64,000 nucleotides of DNA. Origin: Ooceraea biroi (taxonomy: Eukaryota; Arthropoda; Insecta; Hymenoptera; Formicidae). The DNA is taken from positions 372,001 through 436,000 of the forward strand of contig NC_039517.1 in NCBI RefSeq assembly GCF_003672135.1. Reading direction: 5' to 3'. Of the stretch, positions 25,758-36,246 are shown piece by piece; positions within the stretch are counted from its first letter, which is position 1; every line of letters begins with the position of its first letter. Below the pieces are notes generated by a model. That model did not search any database. It was not told where the DNA came from and saw nothing but the letters and a program-made list of their open reading frames with translations. The position numbers and the translations under genes were made by a program.

Positions 25758-26229
25758 GTGCGCTTGATCGATTCGCCGGGACCGACTAGCGGGGGCGAGA
25801 AAATTTATTTCAAAATGATTGATTGATCAGAGCGGTCTTTCATGGTGTCGTAACGACACGGAACGATACTCGATACTCACGTCTTCTAGAACGATCATTT
25901 CAAACACGATGATTTCCTGGGCAAGGCTTTAGTCCAACGACGTCGAGATTCGAATTGCAACCTTTTGCCTCTTATTCGGATAATTGATGAATATTTCAGT
26001 CGTGAAAAATTAGGTTTAACAGGAGAACGCTTAAGCATCTCTCTTAGATTCGCGCTTCTGAAGACCAATCGAATATGGAAACGGTTCCTCTTTTTGTAAC
26101 CGCAAATGCTACTTTTGCGTACAAAGTACCGTTCTCGAAACGCTGAGGAACCGTAAAGGGTCTTCTCTATTCTCTCGCTCTCTCCACGTGTTGCAGTATC
26201 AGTTCTTCAGCAGACAACCCGAAGCGTGA
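12230..26229 (+). CDS. SCYL2: SCY1-like protein 2 (SCYL2-type pseudokinase with HEAT-like repeats)
   Basis: SCY1-family pseudokinase; the family acts in clathrin/AP-mediated endosome and trans-Golgi traffic. Coding exons: 12230-12382, 13624-13758, 14087-14317, 15611-15731, 16244-16333, 17178-17323, 19516-19761, 20269-20414, 20539-20689, 21077-21317, 22188-22356, 23030-23211, 23798-23851, 24008-24249, 25346-25492, 26197-26229; frame closes at about 828 residues. Residues 17-374 are the kinase-like domain (EISIFLFDKR; ISHPKLLQ; FASEPVLASLSNVL; APEV; SSDMYSLGMTICAIYNQGRP). The catalytic HRD is HRN (189-191), DFG is GFE (209-211) and no glycine loop is left, so it should be inactive. Residues 375-610 resemble the family's HEAT repeats. 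The tail is Ser/Pro-rich. Two joins are uncertain: the weak acceptor before 19516, and the 22356-23030 join, which uses a GC donor (22997 is an alternative acceptor). It is divergent enough that a SCYL2 paralogue is possible. Confidence 0.85.
14797..14822. repeat. (CT)n microsatellite in SCYL2 intron 3
   Basis: Thirteen TC dinucleotides in the intron between coding exons 3 and 4. Similar intronic runs occur at 17465-17490 and 25731-25750. Confidence 0.85.
17465..17490. repeat. (CT)n microsatellite in the mariner-bearing intron
   Basis: Uninterrupted CT run about 600 bases upstream of the mariner element, on the same strand as the host gene. Confidence 0.85.
18090..19366 (-). mobile_element. 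Full-length but inactivated mariner (Tc1/mariner, DD34D) transposon
   Basis: A 1277-bp element with 32-bp terminal inverted repeats (18090-18121 and 19335-19366) that differ at only two positions; the shared core is GTTGGCCAAAAAGTAATTG. It is bounded on both sides by TA (18088-18089 and 19367-19368), the target-site duplication made by this superfamily. It carries one transposase frame on the minus strand, antisense to SCYL2, inside the intron between coding exons 6 and 7. The length is normal for mariner, so it is a complete copy that decayed in place rather than a fragment. Confidence 0.97.
18167..19181 (-). pseudogene. mariner transposase pseudogene
   Basis: Reading on the minus strand from the ATG at 19179-19181, the protein begins MENQKEHFRHILFYYFRKGK, as in mariner transposases with an N-terminal helix-turn-helix. 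Codon 46 (19044-19046) is TAG where the family has a conserved Trp after QCQN. The frame reopens through SGRP, the IAENLN helix, WVPHEL and the ITGDEK motif carrying the first catalytic Asp. After about 18645 there is a frame disruption and missing sequence, with a further in-frame stop near 18515. The C-terminal part (18167-18493) keeps HHDNAR and SPDLAPSDYH; exactly 34 residues separate the second and third catalytic Asp, giving DD34D. The stop, the frame break and the internal loss make it non-functional. Confidence 0.95.
20832..20845 (+). repeat. Poly-G tract in SCYL2 intron
   Basis: Fourteen consecutive G preceded by GGGGGA, about 140 bases downstream of the donor at 20689/20690 in a 387-base intron. 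It could form a G-quadruplex in the pre-mRNA. Homopolymer length is prone to sequencing error. Confidence 0.8.
22665..22708. repeat. Perfect 16-bp inverted repeat in SCYL2 intron
   Basis: Arms ATGATAATAAATAAAT at 22665-22680 and the exact reverse complement at 22693-22708, with a 12-base loop, in the intron between coding exons 11 and 12. AT-rich, so chance or slippage is possible. Confidence 0.7.
25493..25591 (+). other. Possible alternative C terminus of SCYL2 by intron retention
   Basis: If the donor at 25492/25493 (ATG|GTAAGA) is not used, the frame stays open for 32 codons and stops at 25589-25591. The extension is proline-rich, with five consecutive Pro and a PPPPPTHSPS stretch, unlike the short YQFFSRQPEA end encoded by the last exon at 26197-26229. 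The base composition looks like coding sequence rather than the AT-rich introns nearby. Which end is used cannot be settled from DNA alone. Confidence 0.35.
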
Positions 26230-26532
26230 AGTGCCAATGAACGTCGCTGAACTGAGGTCGGATAGGATGATCACGGCGATCGTGGAGTCGCTGGCCAGCT
26301 TGCATCGATCCGCTCGCACGCGCGACCGCACGTAAAGAACGGCAAGAACGAGGAGAAGAAATCGCGACGCGGAGGAATCGCGCGCGTGCGGACTCTCGCC
26401 GGCGCGGCGAGGTGAGGCGGGAGAGACGACGCTGACTCTCCCCTTTATTAAATCGGACACGCGAGATCTCGAGAACAAAAGAGCGGAACTCCACCCGGAT
26501 CCGCGAGTATGCGAGAACCCTTCTCTCCTCTC

Positions 26533-26535
<3 letters not shown>

Positions 26536-26563
<28 letters not shown>
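26536..26563. repeat. (CT)n microsatellite in SCYL2 3' UTR
   Basis: Fourteen CT dinucleotides within a longer pyrimidine tract, 306 bases downstream of the stop codon. Confidence 0.85.
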
Positions 26564-26566
<3 letters not shown>

Positions 26567-26645
26567 TATCTCTAAAAATTCATAGTCGCATAAAGTCGGA
26601 CAAAGGAATCAATATTTTTCTCGTCAGATATATATTTGTCTATGT

Positions 26646-26651
26646 AATAAA
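26646..26651 (+). terminator. Candidate poly(A) signal of SCYL2
   Basis: Canonical AATAAA, 417 bases after the SCYL2 stop, in an AT-rich context. It is the nearest canonical signal downstream of the gene; more distal ones could also be used. Confidence 0.4.
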
Positions 26652-26670
26652 TATCTGTATATTAATTATA

Positions 26671-27400
26671 TAATAACGGCGCGCGCGCGCGAACACGCAT
26701 ACATACACGTCATACGTGTCGCGGGCCGCGCCGCAGTCAATTGTCGCACTACACAATCACTAAATCTTAAGGTAGCTTTTATAATTCGAGCGATATCGCT
26801 GGACGCGAGAATTGCACACGCAAGGCACAACGTACGACGTACCTATATACGTAAAACGCGCGTGCACGCGCACACACGCAGAGTCCACGCTCCGGAATAC
26901 TACTATGTAGCTTGTGTATCGCAAACCGATGGAATTTGTGGATTTGAAAGAAGAAGAAGGCACGCGTGTGGTCGCGAGTATGTAGCATTGTGTGATATAA
27001 TATTACATGGTAATATGTACTGGCGATATACGCGCCAATATAAAATTAGCGATGAAAAATGAGAGGCGAGGTAACGAAAAAGTGTTAGAACGACATATCA
27101 TTATTCGTCTCTTATCGCTCACGTCGCTAAAGTTTTGACGTATTGATCTTCTCGACACGCGGCAGCACGGAGATTTATTACGACGGTATTTATTAAATAT
27201 TAGATATTATATTTATAAATATATATATATATTTATTACTATATAATTTATATAGTAATTTATTACTAATACAATTTGTTTATTGCTATATAATTTATAT
27301 AGTAATAACGGTGTGCGCACGACACTCGCATCTGTCAGCGCCGTATTCGTCAATTATCGTGTAACACAATCACTAAATTTTAAGGTAGCTTTTATAGTTG
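26671..27400. repeat. Diverged tandem duplication in SCYL2 3' flank
   Basis: Two copies start with TAATAACGG (26671 and 27303) and end with a shared block CACAATCACTAAAT, one variable base, then TTAAGGTAGCTTTTATA (ends about 26783 and 27396). The sequence between these anchors is recognisably similar but heavily substituted: both have a GCGC-rich part, then CGCCG.AGTC or CGCCGTATTC, then GTCAATT. Copy spacing is about 610-630 bases. The second copy is preceded by two near-identical twenty-base near-palindromes (27238-27258 and 27285-27305). Confidence 0.65.
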
Positions 27401-30400
27401 CTAAATATATATATATATATATATATATGTATTATATAAGAAGTACACTCACACATGTGCATCACTCTTTCAGTTTCTCCGATGTAGCGTGCCTGTGTTG
27501 TCGCAAAGCGGAATTTACGCAATCGGGGAGATCGCAAATCTTGGCCGTAATATACGGCATGTACGGTATTATAAAATACCGTATAACAATCGCACGCGAT
27601 AATCATGTTTGCACGGGGGAGTGGCAGCGTTAAGGGACGAAGTAACGAAGAAAGGAATACCAGAACATATCAATTACTTACTCGCCTCTAATCATTCAAA
27701 CATCGCGAGGACTGGCAGGTTCTTCTTCGCCTTCTTCGACGCGGCAGTAGTGCAGAAACGCGATACTGCTGGCAAACACGTTTCTCGCCGCGCGAAAGTG
27801 AATTCGACTACGAAGGAAAGGAGAACATCGTGCGAATTATGCGTTCCGATGCGAATTCACGTCTCCCTACGTCGTAATTTCCATTTCCGTCCGCGATACC
27901 CGATCTACGTGGACACGTGAGGCGGTAGATCGGTGAATCTGTGCGGCGTGTGTGCGTGCGTGCACGTGGAGGATTAGCAATAAGATTTCGGTCTTCCTTC
28001 GGCATTGTGAATTTCCATTTACTTTCTCGATATCAATTTTCCCCGTTTCCCACGCACTGAAAAACGCAACATACACGTACACACGTACACATATACACAT
28101 TGCTCTCTCCTCTCCCCCTTCTCTCCTCCCTTAATAATTATCTTGTAACGTTGACGCGAGAATTTGATGGAAATTAATATGCTCTAGTGACATATTAATT
28201 TATTCTCCGGCGCGCAGCGATATGGCAAAAGATTCCAAGAATCTATATATACATACCTATGTAAGGCTGTACACGATGAGACAGAAACACTTGCGTAAGG
28301 GTATATGTGTGTATAAAGGGTGTGTAACTAAAATGTAAGGGACAGGTGTATAGTCGTCCGATGGACGAACCGATTGCACGGAGCGAACCGGTGGCACAAG
28401 TCCAGCAAGTCTGATTTCCGGTTCCGCAATTTTCTATGCAAATCGAGGGATTGGCGCAATCTCGAAAAACCGCCCTCAAAATTTTAAAGCACCGAAAGAT
28501 CGACTCTATTATTTTTATTTTGTTATTTAAAAACAAATGTCTGCAAAAGAATATATTTTCTAACCGACGAATGATTTTACAACAGACACAGACATTAATT
28601 TAAACATGTGCCGCGATTTACAAAATTATTTCTTGCGAATGTAAAATGCAAGTTTCACGAAAAGAGAGAAAAAGAAGATATTCTTCGTGCTCCACGACGG
28701 AGAATTAAACTCGCCAGACTTGCCGTCGATCTCGCTCCTTCCCCGCCCTCGGACTCACGTGTACAACTCCATAAAAAAAAGCAACCTCGTTCGTGTGTGT
28801 GGTTACTATTCTAACTAATAGCCGTAAGATTATACAAAGTTAAGTGTCCTTAACGTTAAGCACACCCCGACTCAGAGAAAGTAATGAAAAAAAAAGAAAA
28901 AAAAACCAGACAAAAATGGTCGAGAGACATCGAGATCGGCCGGATCCGCGCGCGGCCGCTGAATTCGCTCCTTCGTCCCCCTTTTTCGCGTAAAACTAAC
29001 TACATAGAGTAAACGAGAGAAAGGAGAAAAGAAAAAAAAAGGGAGAAGAATATCGAAGTGTAATTATTCTACAGACTATGGACAATCACGGACAATCATT
29101 TACACGTATCAAAATAAATGTCTTACGCACGACATGCATTTCGTTCGGCTAGAGACGCGTTCGGACGGGAAACTCTCCGCGGCCGGTCTTCGCCAGCGAT
29201 ATGACTGAATGAGCGATCGATAACAAGAGCGATTGTCCGCCGGTTTAATTGCTGGACCAAGCGTGTATTCAACAAGCACCGGGCCGTCTATGAGTGCTCA
29301 TAATAAGCTCGCTCCCCTTGCGTTTATGCAGAGACCTTCAATTGATGCGTTAATTAGAAACATTACAGAGCAGATTTGTCTCTTTTTTCCACCTGCGAAA
29401 CCATTTCAAAAAAAGTGTTGCTCGAAAGTTTCCTCCTTCGCTTCTCCGACTTCCCCAGAATTTCGAGAACCGAGAGGAATCGTTCGATCTAAAAAAATCG
29501 AAAGACCCCGACGCGCGTGCCGGGATCTTCTGTGCATTAACCCCGACCTGCGTATCGTTCGCTCGTGATGTTTCATATTGCTGAAAGTACGTAGCAACCC
29601 CTTCGCGATTGTCGCGCGACACTAGAGAGTGGTTGACTGTTGTGAGCCGAGCGACGTACAATCAATTACGCATAATTTCGACAGCTTCCTGGAGCTCGTC
29701 CGAGCACGTGCATCGAGTGACAGTCGCGGTATTTATCGATTTTACAAGTACCAACGCACAAACTTGTTCCGTATACTGTGCAGGGGCGCGTTTAGGAATT
29801 TATGAGGGCATGGACCCTTCGTCGGTCGATCGACGAATTATTTATTTCAATGTCAATTGTCTCGAGCTCTCTTTCCTCCCTTAGAATAGAAAGGAACACC
29901 TGCGAACGGTCGAGTACACCTAGAAGTCATCTTGCAAGGCCTAAAAGGGCGTCAAGATAACGCGCCGCTATACGATTACGGTGTTCCGTTCGTTTCCGCA
30001 CTTTCCCTTTAGGTATCTTCTCTTTCGCGAAAATATGGACTTCCCTCTTCGATTAATTAAATTGATTGAACTGATTTAATCGTGAACTGCGCTGAGAAGG
30101 AGATGCGGAGCGACAATCGATCTGTTTTCTCTCCGTTATTCAAATCGCTGCGCCGATCGAAGGGAGACGCACGCATCCCTTAACGCTCCGTAGCCGATAA
30201 TCGTAATTGAACTAAAGGGAAAGTAAATCCCCGATCACACCGACGAGAAATCTGACTCTGCGAGGTCGGTCGTAGGATGTCGAGCACGTCTTGAATCGTA
30301 ATCTCGTAGCTAGTGGACGTAGTAGACGAAGAGTATAAAGCCGTACATCCAGCACCTAGTAGACTAAAGCTAAAAAAAAAGATCGAAGATTGATCGAGAT

Positions 30401-31404
30401 GTATAGATTATTAATGTAAATGTAAATGACTCTCTCAATGAGAATATTTTTCAACGTAATTTCTTAGACGGACTATCTGGGTGTGTGTGTTACGCTCGAG
30501 AATATTACTTCAAGCATGCCCAACCAAGCACAACCGATCCTATGGAAAACCAAAGAAAAGTAATGTAATGTCGCGTACCTTTCGTCACCACTTGATTCGA
30601 GAGAATTCCGAATTCTTGTTTTTTCCAGCCTCCCCTCGGGAAATTCATTTACCGCGACGCGGTTAAATGCCTACCGACGCGTTCCCCAAACGCGATCGTA
30701 ATCGGTGGATTATCGTCCCACCGAGAGGAGACTCACCTCTCGTGTAGTAGTTCAAAAGGAAGGAAGAGAAAGACAAGTCACCGGCAAGTAAAAAAAAGTG
30801 CTCAATCACAGAAATAATCCCTATCAAGATTATGTGTTCAGAAAGGATACGTTGTACTCTCTGCGACGTGCGTTAGGCGGTATAAGATATAATGTTCAGA
30901 GGTCTATTCAAAGAATAAAACAATCCTTCTATACCAATTATACATATACATATATATATATATATAATTATAAATGTATATTTCATGTATTTGTTTTTAA
31001 AAATACAGTAAAACTAACGTTGTATCGAACACTGATTTCGCATCAAATATTTCTGCCCACTTAGGATCTTTCCCACTCGCACAGAGAATTGCCAGACATT
31101 TAAAACAAGCTCTACCTTTTCTTATACAATTGAGAATGCTTATCCAAGCATTCATTCATGCCCCAGCAAAATCATCTAAAATCATAAAAACTAAATAGTA
31201 TCACCCTGACTTTTATGAGCTTCCGTTTTCCTATGTCTCCGTGTTAATATCTAGCAACACTTAGTATTTCTTATTTATTAATATTATTTATTAACAATTT
31301 TTATATCTATTTTATGTTAACAATATTTAGTATTTGTAAAACGAATAATTCTTTTCTTCATATAACATTAATAACTCGTATTTATAATTCAAATTTTGCT
31401 TCTT

Positions 31405-31410
31405 TTTATT
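31405..31410 (-). terminator. Candidate poly(A) signal of the THAP gene
   Basis: TTTATT on the plus strand, which is AATAAA on the minus strand, 115 bases downstream of the THAP stop codon. Confidence 0.5.
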
Positions 31411-31524
31411 AATAAATTTACTTAGGCCAAAATGTGCACTTACTTAATTAAGTATGTTCAACGACGTCTGATCCTCTCGGCGTATTTAAACTTCGATATT
31501 CGACGAGTCGATGAATCGGAATCA

Positions 31525-32289
31525 TCAGGTCTTATGAGAAAGAGCCTTACTCTTCGCAATGTCGTGGTACACTTTAACATACACCTTCGGCAGGTATCTC
31601 GACCTTCGTATTTTCGCCTTGGCAGCCGCCACTTCGTCGGACGTCAACAGCGACAGTATCCTCTGTATCGTAGGCGTTCTCTCGTATCGCTCGGCCTGCT
31701 TCTTGCATCGCAGTAGCGTCAACTGCTTCTGCTTCAGTCTCGCTCGTTTTCTCCTCGATGCTCTTTCCTTTTTGCAATGTGACTCGAATTCTGGCTCCGT
31801 CGCCAGGTCGATTCGCTCGACGCGCTCGTTCGACGAGACGCGGTCTGGCGATTCCTCGAAGCGCAGCTCCAGCGTCTCCGGAGCGTCCTCGAACAACGCA
31901 ATGCCAGCTGCGGCTTCTCCACTCCCCGCACCTTCTACACGCTCCTCCTTTACGGACGCACTTGCGCTCAATGGCTCGGATTCAGTGTCTGGTTCTGTTT
32001 TAACTACATCCGGCTCGCTGCTGCTGCTGGCAGGTTTGTTCGGCAGATTTAGTGAGGGTGCGATGCCACGTTTCAGTTTCCTTACTCGATAAGTTATCAG
32101 ATAATCGTCACTGGCAAAGTGGCGGTAGCAGACGGTGCACTTGCTTATCTGCTCGTCAGTCATGTGCTGAATCTTCTCGGAGTAGATCATGTCCTTCCAT
32201 TTCTGGAAGAGGACTGGGTTCTTCGGGATCTGATGAGACGGGGCATCGCCACCCGATGGGCATCCCAAAACGCAACACACTCTCCCCAT
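31525..32289 (-). CDS. THAP domain-containing protein
   Basis: A 254-residue, uninterrupted CDS. Residues 1-83 form a THAP-type C2CH zinc finger, a sequence-specific DNA-binding domain: C5-x4-C10 (VCCVLGC), the conserved Trp31 (FQKWKD), C54-x2-H57 (CYRH) and an APSLNLP end in the place of the family AVPTIF box. The middle, about 85-160, is acidic and Ser/Glu-rich. Residues about 168-190 are strongly basic (KKERASRRKRARLKQKQ) and may be a nuclear localisation signal. No transposase-like catalytic region follows, so it looks like a host transcription-factor-type THAP protein, not a P-element relative. The ATG is the first in frame. Six bases upstream lies TTTTAG, a good splice acceptor, so a noncoding exon probably sits in the divergent promoter region; a GTAAGT donor is visible on the minus strand at 33024-33029. 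Targets unknown. Confidence 0.88.
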   Translation of the reverse strand: MGRVCCVLGCPSGGDAPSHQIPKNPVLFQKWKDMIYSEKIQHMTDEQISKCTVCYRHFASDDYLITYRVRKLKRGIAPSLNLPNKPASSSSEPDVVKTEPDTESEPLSASASVKEERVEGAGSGEAAAGIALFEDAPETLELRFEESPDRVSSNERVERIDLATEPEFESHCKKERASRRKRARLKQKQLTLLRCKKQAERYERTPTIQRILSLLTSDEVAAAKAKIRRSRYLPKVYVKVYHDIAKSKALSHKT

Positions 32290-32827
32290 AATAATCTAAA
32301 ACCATAAAGTGCAATATCTGTATAAATGCATATTTGTATAACAAACTCACAAATGAGAAAATTCAATTGCAAAATAGAGGACATGTGTGAAAAATTCTAC
32401 ATTTATTTGAATTTATTTAAATTGAAGACGCTATAAATGTCATACAGAGAAATATAATTCTTATCTTATAAACAATCGAATATACATACTTAATTAATAT
32501 TAACTTAAATATACACCCGCTATTATATAAAAATGTACACTCGCTGTCACATCAAAGAAAAAGAAAACAGTATCAAAAATCTAACGTTTAATGAATTAAT
32601 ACTGCCATAAATACCGTATAAAAAATTCACTCCTTATCTCGACAATCGAACATATCACTCATTTAAGTTTCACTCGCTGTAACGAAACAGCCGCGCTTAT
32701 ATCATCAGTCAGGCGTCTCTTTCGCCTATCAGTCGAATTTCCAGTACAAAACAAATTGGCTTCTAACCCCAAACCGTCATCATGCCCGTGCATACATATA
32801 CATCGTACGTTCATTTTCACGACGCGC

Positions 32828-32837
32828 GTCACGTGAC
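32828..32837. promoter_or_regulatory. Palindromic E-box GTCACGTGAC
   Basis: Ten-base perfect palindrome matching the extended CACGTG E-box bound by bHLH-zip factors (USF/MITF class in general knowledge). It lies in the CpG-rich divergent promoter. Binding here is inferred from the motif only. Confidence 0.4.
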
Positions 32838-32868
32838 ACGCGCGCGCTTGCTACCGGAACGCGACAGT

Positions 32869-32877
32869 AGGTGGCGC
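32869..32877 (+). promoter_or_regulatory. CTCF-like AGGTGGCGC motif
   Basis: AGGTGGCGC is the core described for Drosophila CTCF sites. It is embedded between two copies of GCGACAGTAG (about 32861-32870 and 32876-32885). Placement between two divergent promoters fits a boundary role, but the call rests on one short motif. Confidence 0.3.
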
Positions 32878-33268
32878 GACAGTAGCTAGTAGCAATCCTT
32901 TTTTCCCCTAAAAGGAGAAGCTCGCGGTCGTCGTGGCAGCACTGGTAGCAGCCAATCGGTCGCGCTCGGTCGGCAGTATCGCGCCCATGCGCACGCGTCG
33001 TCGGCGTTCGAGTTGTCAGTCCGACTTACCACGCGAATATTTGAAAAGCGCGATCGTGCCGCGAGTCCGGCGTGTGCGTCTGCGGAGTCGTCGCCTTCTC
33101 CTTCGCTTGACTTTTTCCCGTTTGACTCGGCCGCGTCGCGGCGTTTCGAGCGTCTCGCGCGAGTGGCATGCGAAGCGGTGCATCGGCGGCTGTTTACTCG
33201 CGTCGCTCGCAAGCGGAGCTTTGATTATGATCGACGAGTCGTCGCTGTGACGCTCCGGTGAAACGACC

Positions 33269-33281
33269 ATGCAGCGAAGTG
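33269..33281 (+). other. Candidate septin first exon 1a (coding start)
   Basis: ATG CAG CGA AGT G followed by a perfect GTAAGT donor; phase 1. The acceptor TCTCCTTCAG at 39777 opens an exon (39778 onward) that continues this frame without a stop to 39842 or 39845, giving an N terminus of about 26 residues starting MQRSETAVYQATLSEELID. Alternatively it is only 5' UTR. Confidence 0.35.
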
Positions 33282-36246
33282 GTAAGTGGTAAACGTATTG
33301 AAAGGGCGAAGGGCTTCCCTGCGCGCGCGTCCCACGCGGTTCCCCTCACCTGCTGAGGAGGAGGACGCGAGGGGGTCGCGCCGACCATTTTGGAGGCAAA
33401 TTTCGGAGTCGTCAATACGGAGCGGTCGGTCGATACGCCGCGTGCGACTTAACCTATCAGGTGTCCGCCCGTTAAACGGTTGTACGGTTGCAGTAACGAT
33501 AATCGGCGCCTGGTTACTCGGATCTCGTCCGCACGGCTTTTTTCGTTCGCAACGCGGACTCCCACAGTAATTGAAAAAGTGGATTGGTTAATTGGGGACG
33601 CGAATTTAACGCGGTCAGCGGATTACGTGGTGACGCTTGTATTCTTCTGTGAGTGACGTTTCTTGGTCTTGCAATGATGAGATTGATTGCAAAAGAGATT
33701 TAATTTCAAGATGTTTCGAAACACTTTTAATTTGGGTAATTTTTATTTTCTGTACTCATTTGCGTATATCTTTAAATTAGTGATAAGAATTTTTTATTAC
33801 GAATATTTTTTAATTATCTTTTATTGCGTGATGAATTATAAATGATACTACCCAAGTGACTGAGGTTTAGTATTTTGTATATTTTTATAATGTTTTATTA
33901 TTATATGACATTACGACACAGCACACTCTGATCCGCGTTATCTCTTCCTAATATTGCTCGGCCTTGCTGTTGCTCGTTTTATGAAATGGTTGTCCGTGCT
34001 GTTTGTACTACGTCACCCGTTTAGTTTCCCGCGCGTAGATAAGATTGTACAGTCATTGCCTGCTGTCAGTCCTGCATAGATATCGCGTCGCTATTTCACG
34101 GACGCCTGTTGTTACCAATCAATGGCGATAGGAAGGGACACGAAAATTACTTGCCGAGTAGTCGGCACTGCTGAATTTCTATGGCCTATGGTAAACCACG
34201 GCGCCGGCGACGTAGTTTTACGTATATTTATTTTATTTATATATTAATATTTTTTTATATTCACTCCCATTTTAACATTTTGTTAAATTGCATCAAGTTT
34301 CATATTTATTCTACTGAAAAATAAATTTTCCGCCCACCAAAAGGAAATAGATAATTTTTACATATTTATCAAACTCTAGAATGCGTTAAAGACAACGGGA
34401 TACGACTTGAGAATACACTTGGAAGAAACTACAGAGTCGAGGAATCAATTATCTTAATCGATTAAACGAATTGCGAGGCGAGGCGGGAACGAGACGCGAG
34501 AAGGAAAGTGGCAGGAACGATGGTAAAGTGGTAAAGGAAGAGCAATAGAGGCGAGGATAGTATGGAGAGGAACGCTCATAGCATACGCGAGAGAAGCTGC
34601 GAACGATCGCGAATCACGCGCGACTTCGAGTACTTTTAGTGCGAGCTGCGTACTCAATACGTGAACACGCGATAGTTTGTGTCTCATATTCTCTCGTATC
34701 AGGCCATTGATACGATTTTATCTGACAGTTTTCATTACTAATACTGTTTGCAACGTAAAAACGCAGCGAATTATCGGCGAAGCCGATTCGATTGTGCGAG
34801 ATTGCGCAGTTCGCGTGAATCGCGTCACTTTCGGCTTCACAGCGATCCACAAAAATCGAAAATCGAAGCGAGAATCGCTTCAAATCCGAATTCAAATTCA
34901 GGTTAATTGGACGAATCAGTTCCTCTTTTGGCATTTTTAGCTTTTTACATTCGCGATAATCGCGTAACTTCCGGTTTACCTCGTAATCTACAAGAATCGA
35001 GGCCGGGAATCGGTACGAATTGTCCAAATTAAGGTGAAATTAAAGTCGGTGCTGCTTCTTTTCTTTACGCTTGTGGATTTTTAGATTTAGTGGATATTTT
35101 TTTAGCGAATTATTCGTGAGAGCTGCGCGTTACTTCCGCCCGATTTCGCGACCCACAGAAATTAAGAGCAAGGTCAGTCGAATTTCAAATCGGGACAGCG
35201 GAGCGGAGCGGATTTTTTTTCGCGTCTGCAAGCTCTTCAAGTATTGTACTTCGAGCACGCTATTTATTAACGATTATTCGTTTTCGCGAATCAATCGATC
35301 GTTTGTTCGAATAACCCCAGATTCCCGAATCTATAGTAATTACGTTAAAGCTGCGAATTATTTCTGCTTCGGGTATCTTTGACATTCCGATAATTAATTA
35401 TTTCGCGATTACGCTGTCGCGTCGCGGCTAATTGACGTTTCTCGGTGGTCAGATATTAATTGCACGATATTTAGAGCACGCGATAGTTAGGTCGTAATTG
35501 GATAAGGTTGGCGTGCCGCCGTAAGCATCGCGCAATACTTAAATAACTGTTCGTTACTCTTTGGAAAATCTATTTCCGTCGATGGCATTCCTCAGCAAGG
35601 CGTGCGCGGTCGCTCGCGTGATTCGCCGCGAAAGAATCCGGCGATAACGATCTACGAATTGTCAAACCGATGCGATCAGGATGGAGACTTCCGCGATCGT
35701 TTTGCACGATACACGTAAGAAGCATAAATAAATAAGTCTCTTCCACTTAAGTGCACAAGTGTTCTGCTGCAATCTGTGCAATTTTGTCACTTTCATTACT
35801 TGGCCATTACCAAACTAGAATTGCTGTTCGATTCAACGGTCAAAATTGTATTTTAGCGCGGTTATAATAATCATTATTTTCTTTTTATGATAGAAAGGAA
35901 AGTAATAAGGACACAACGTTAAAGTGCAGGAAAGGAACGTTAAAAACATAGAAACCATTAAAAATATAGAAATTAACTAAATATTTATTAAAAAGGAAAT
36001 AATTAAACAAAGTTTGTTTATGCATTTACGACGATGCAGTGTCACAATAACACAATACAAATGTACAAAAATCACACATATATAGAAACATGCTTCTAAC
36101 ATAACATTTTTCTCTCCTTTTCGCGTCCCTTGCTCCTCGTTGTCCTTGGCCCTTATCGTCCTTATCGCGGTGCCAACCTTCCGCACCTTTCTCTCTCTTA
36201 TCCTACTTCCCACCCACTTTTCTCGTCTGTTTCCGGTGCTGCACGG

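Larger units (their letters stand above)
26230..31404 (+). other. SCYL2 3' UTR and spacer towards the THAP gene
   Basis: The stop codon of SCYL2 is at 26227-26229. AATAAA signals on the plus strand lie at 26646-26651, 29113-29118 and 30914-30919, so the 3' UTR could be about 0.4 kb or several kb. The stretch holds a (CT)n run (26536-26563), a diverged tandem duplication (26671-27400), a TA microsatellite (about 27404-27428) and a second near 30953-30966. Open frames such as 29233-29568 carry no recognised domain and are not called. Confidence 0.55.
32290..33281. promoter_or_regulatory. Divergent promoter between THAP gene and septin
   Basis: AT-rich until about 32690, then CpG-rich to about 33500. 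It contains a palindromic E-box GTCACGTGAC (32828-32837), an AGGTGGCGC element (32869-32877) and two opposing splice donors: GTAAGT on the minus strand at 33024-33029 for a THAP 5' exon, and AGTG|GTAAGT on the plus strand after 33281 for a septin first exon. Leftward transcription would therefore start above 33030 and rightward transcription below 33269, so the two first exons are within about 250 bases of each other or overlap. Confidence 0.55.

Noticed and set aside
29233..29568. 111-codon open frame downstream of SCYL2
   Set aside because: No domain or splice context; lies in predicted 3' UTR or spacer.
31559..32092. 177-codon plus-strand Ser-rich frame
   Set aside because: Antisense shadow of the THAP coding sequence.
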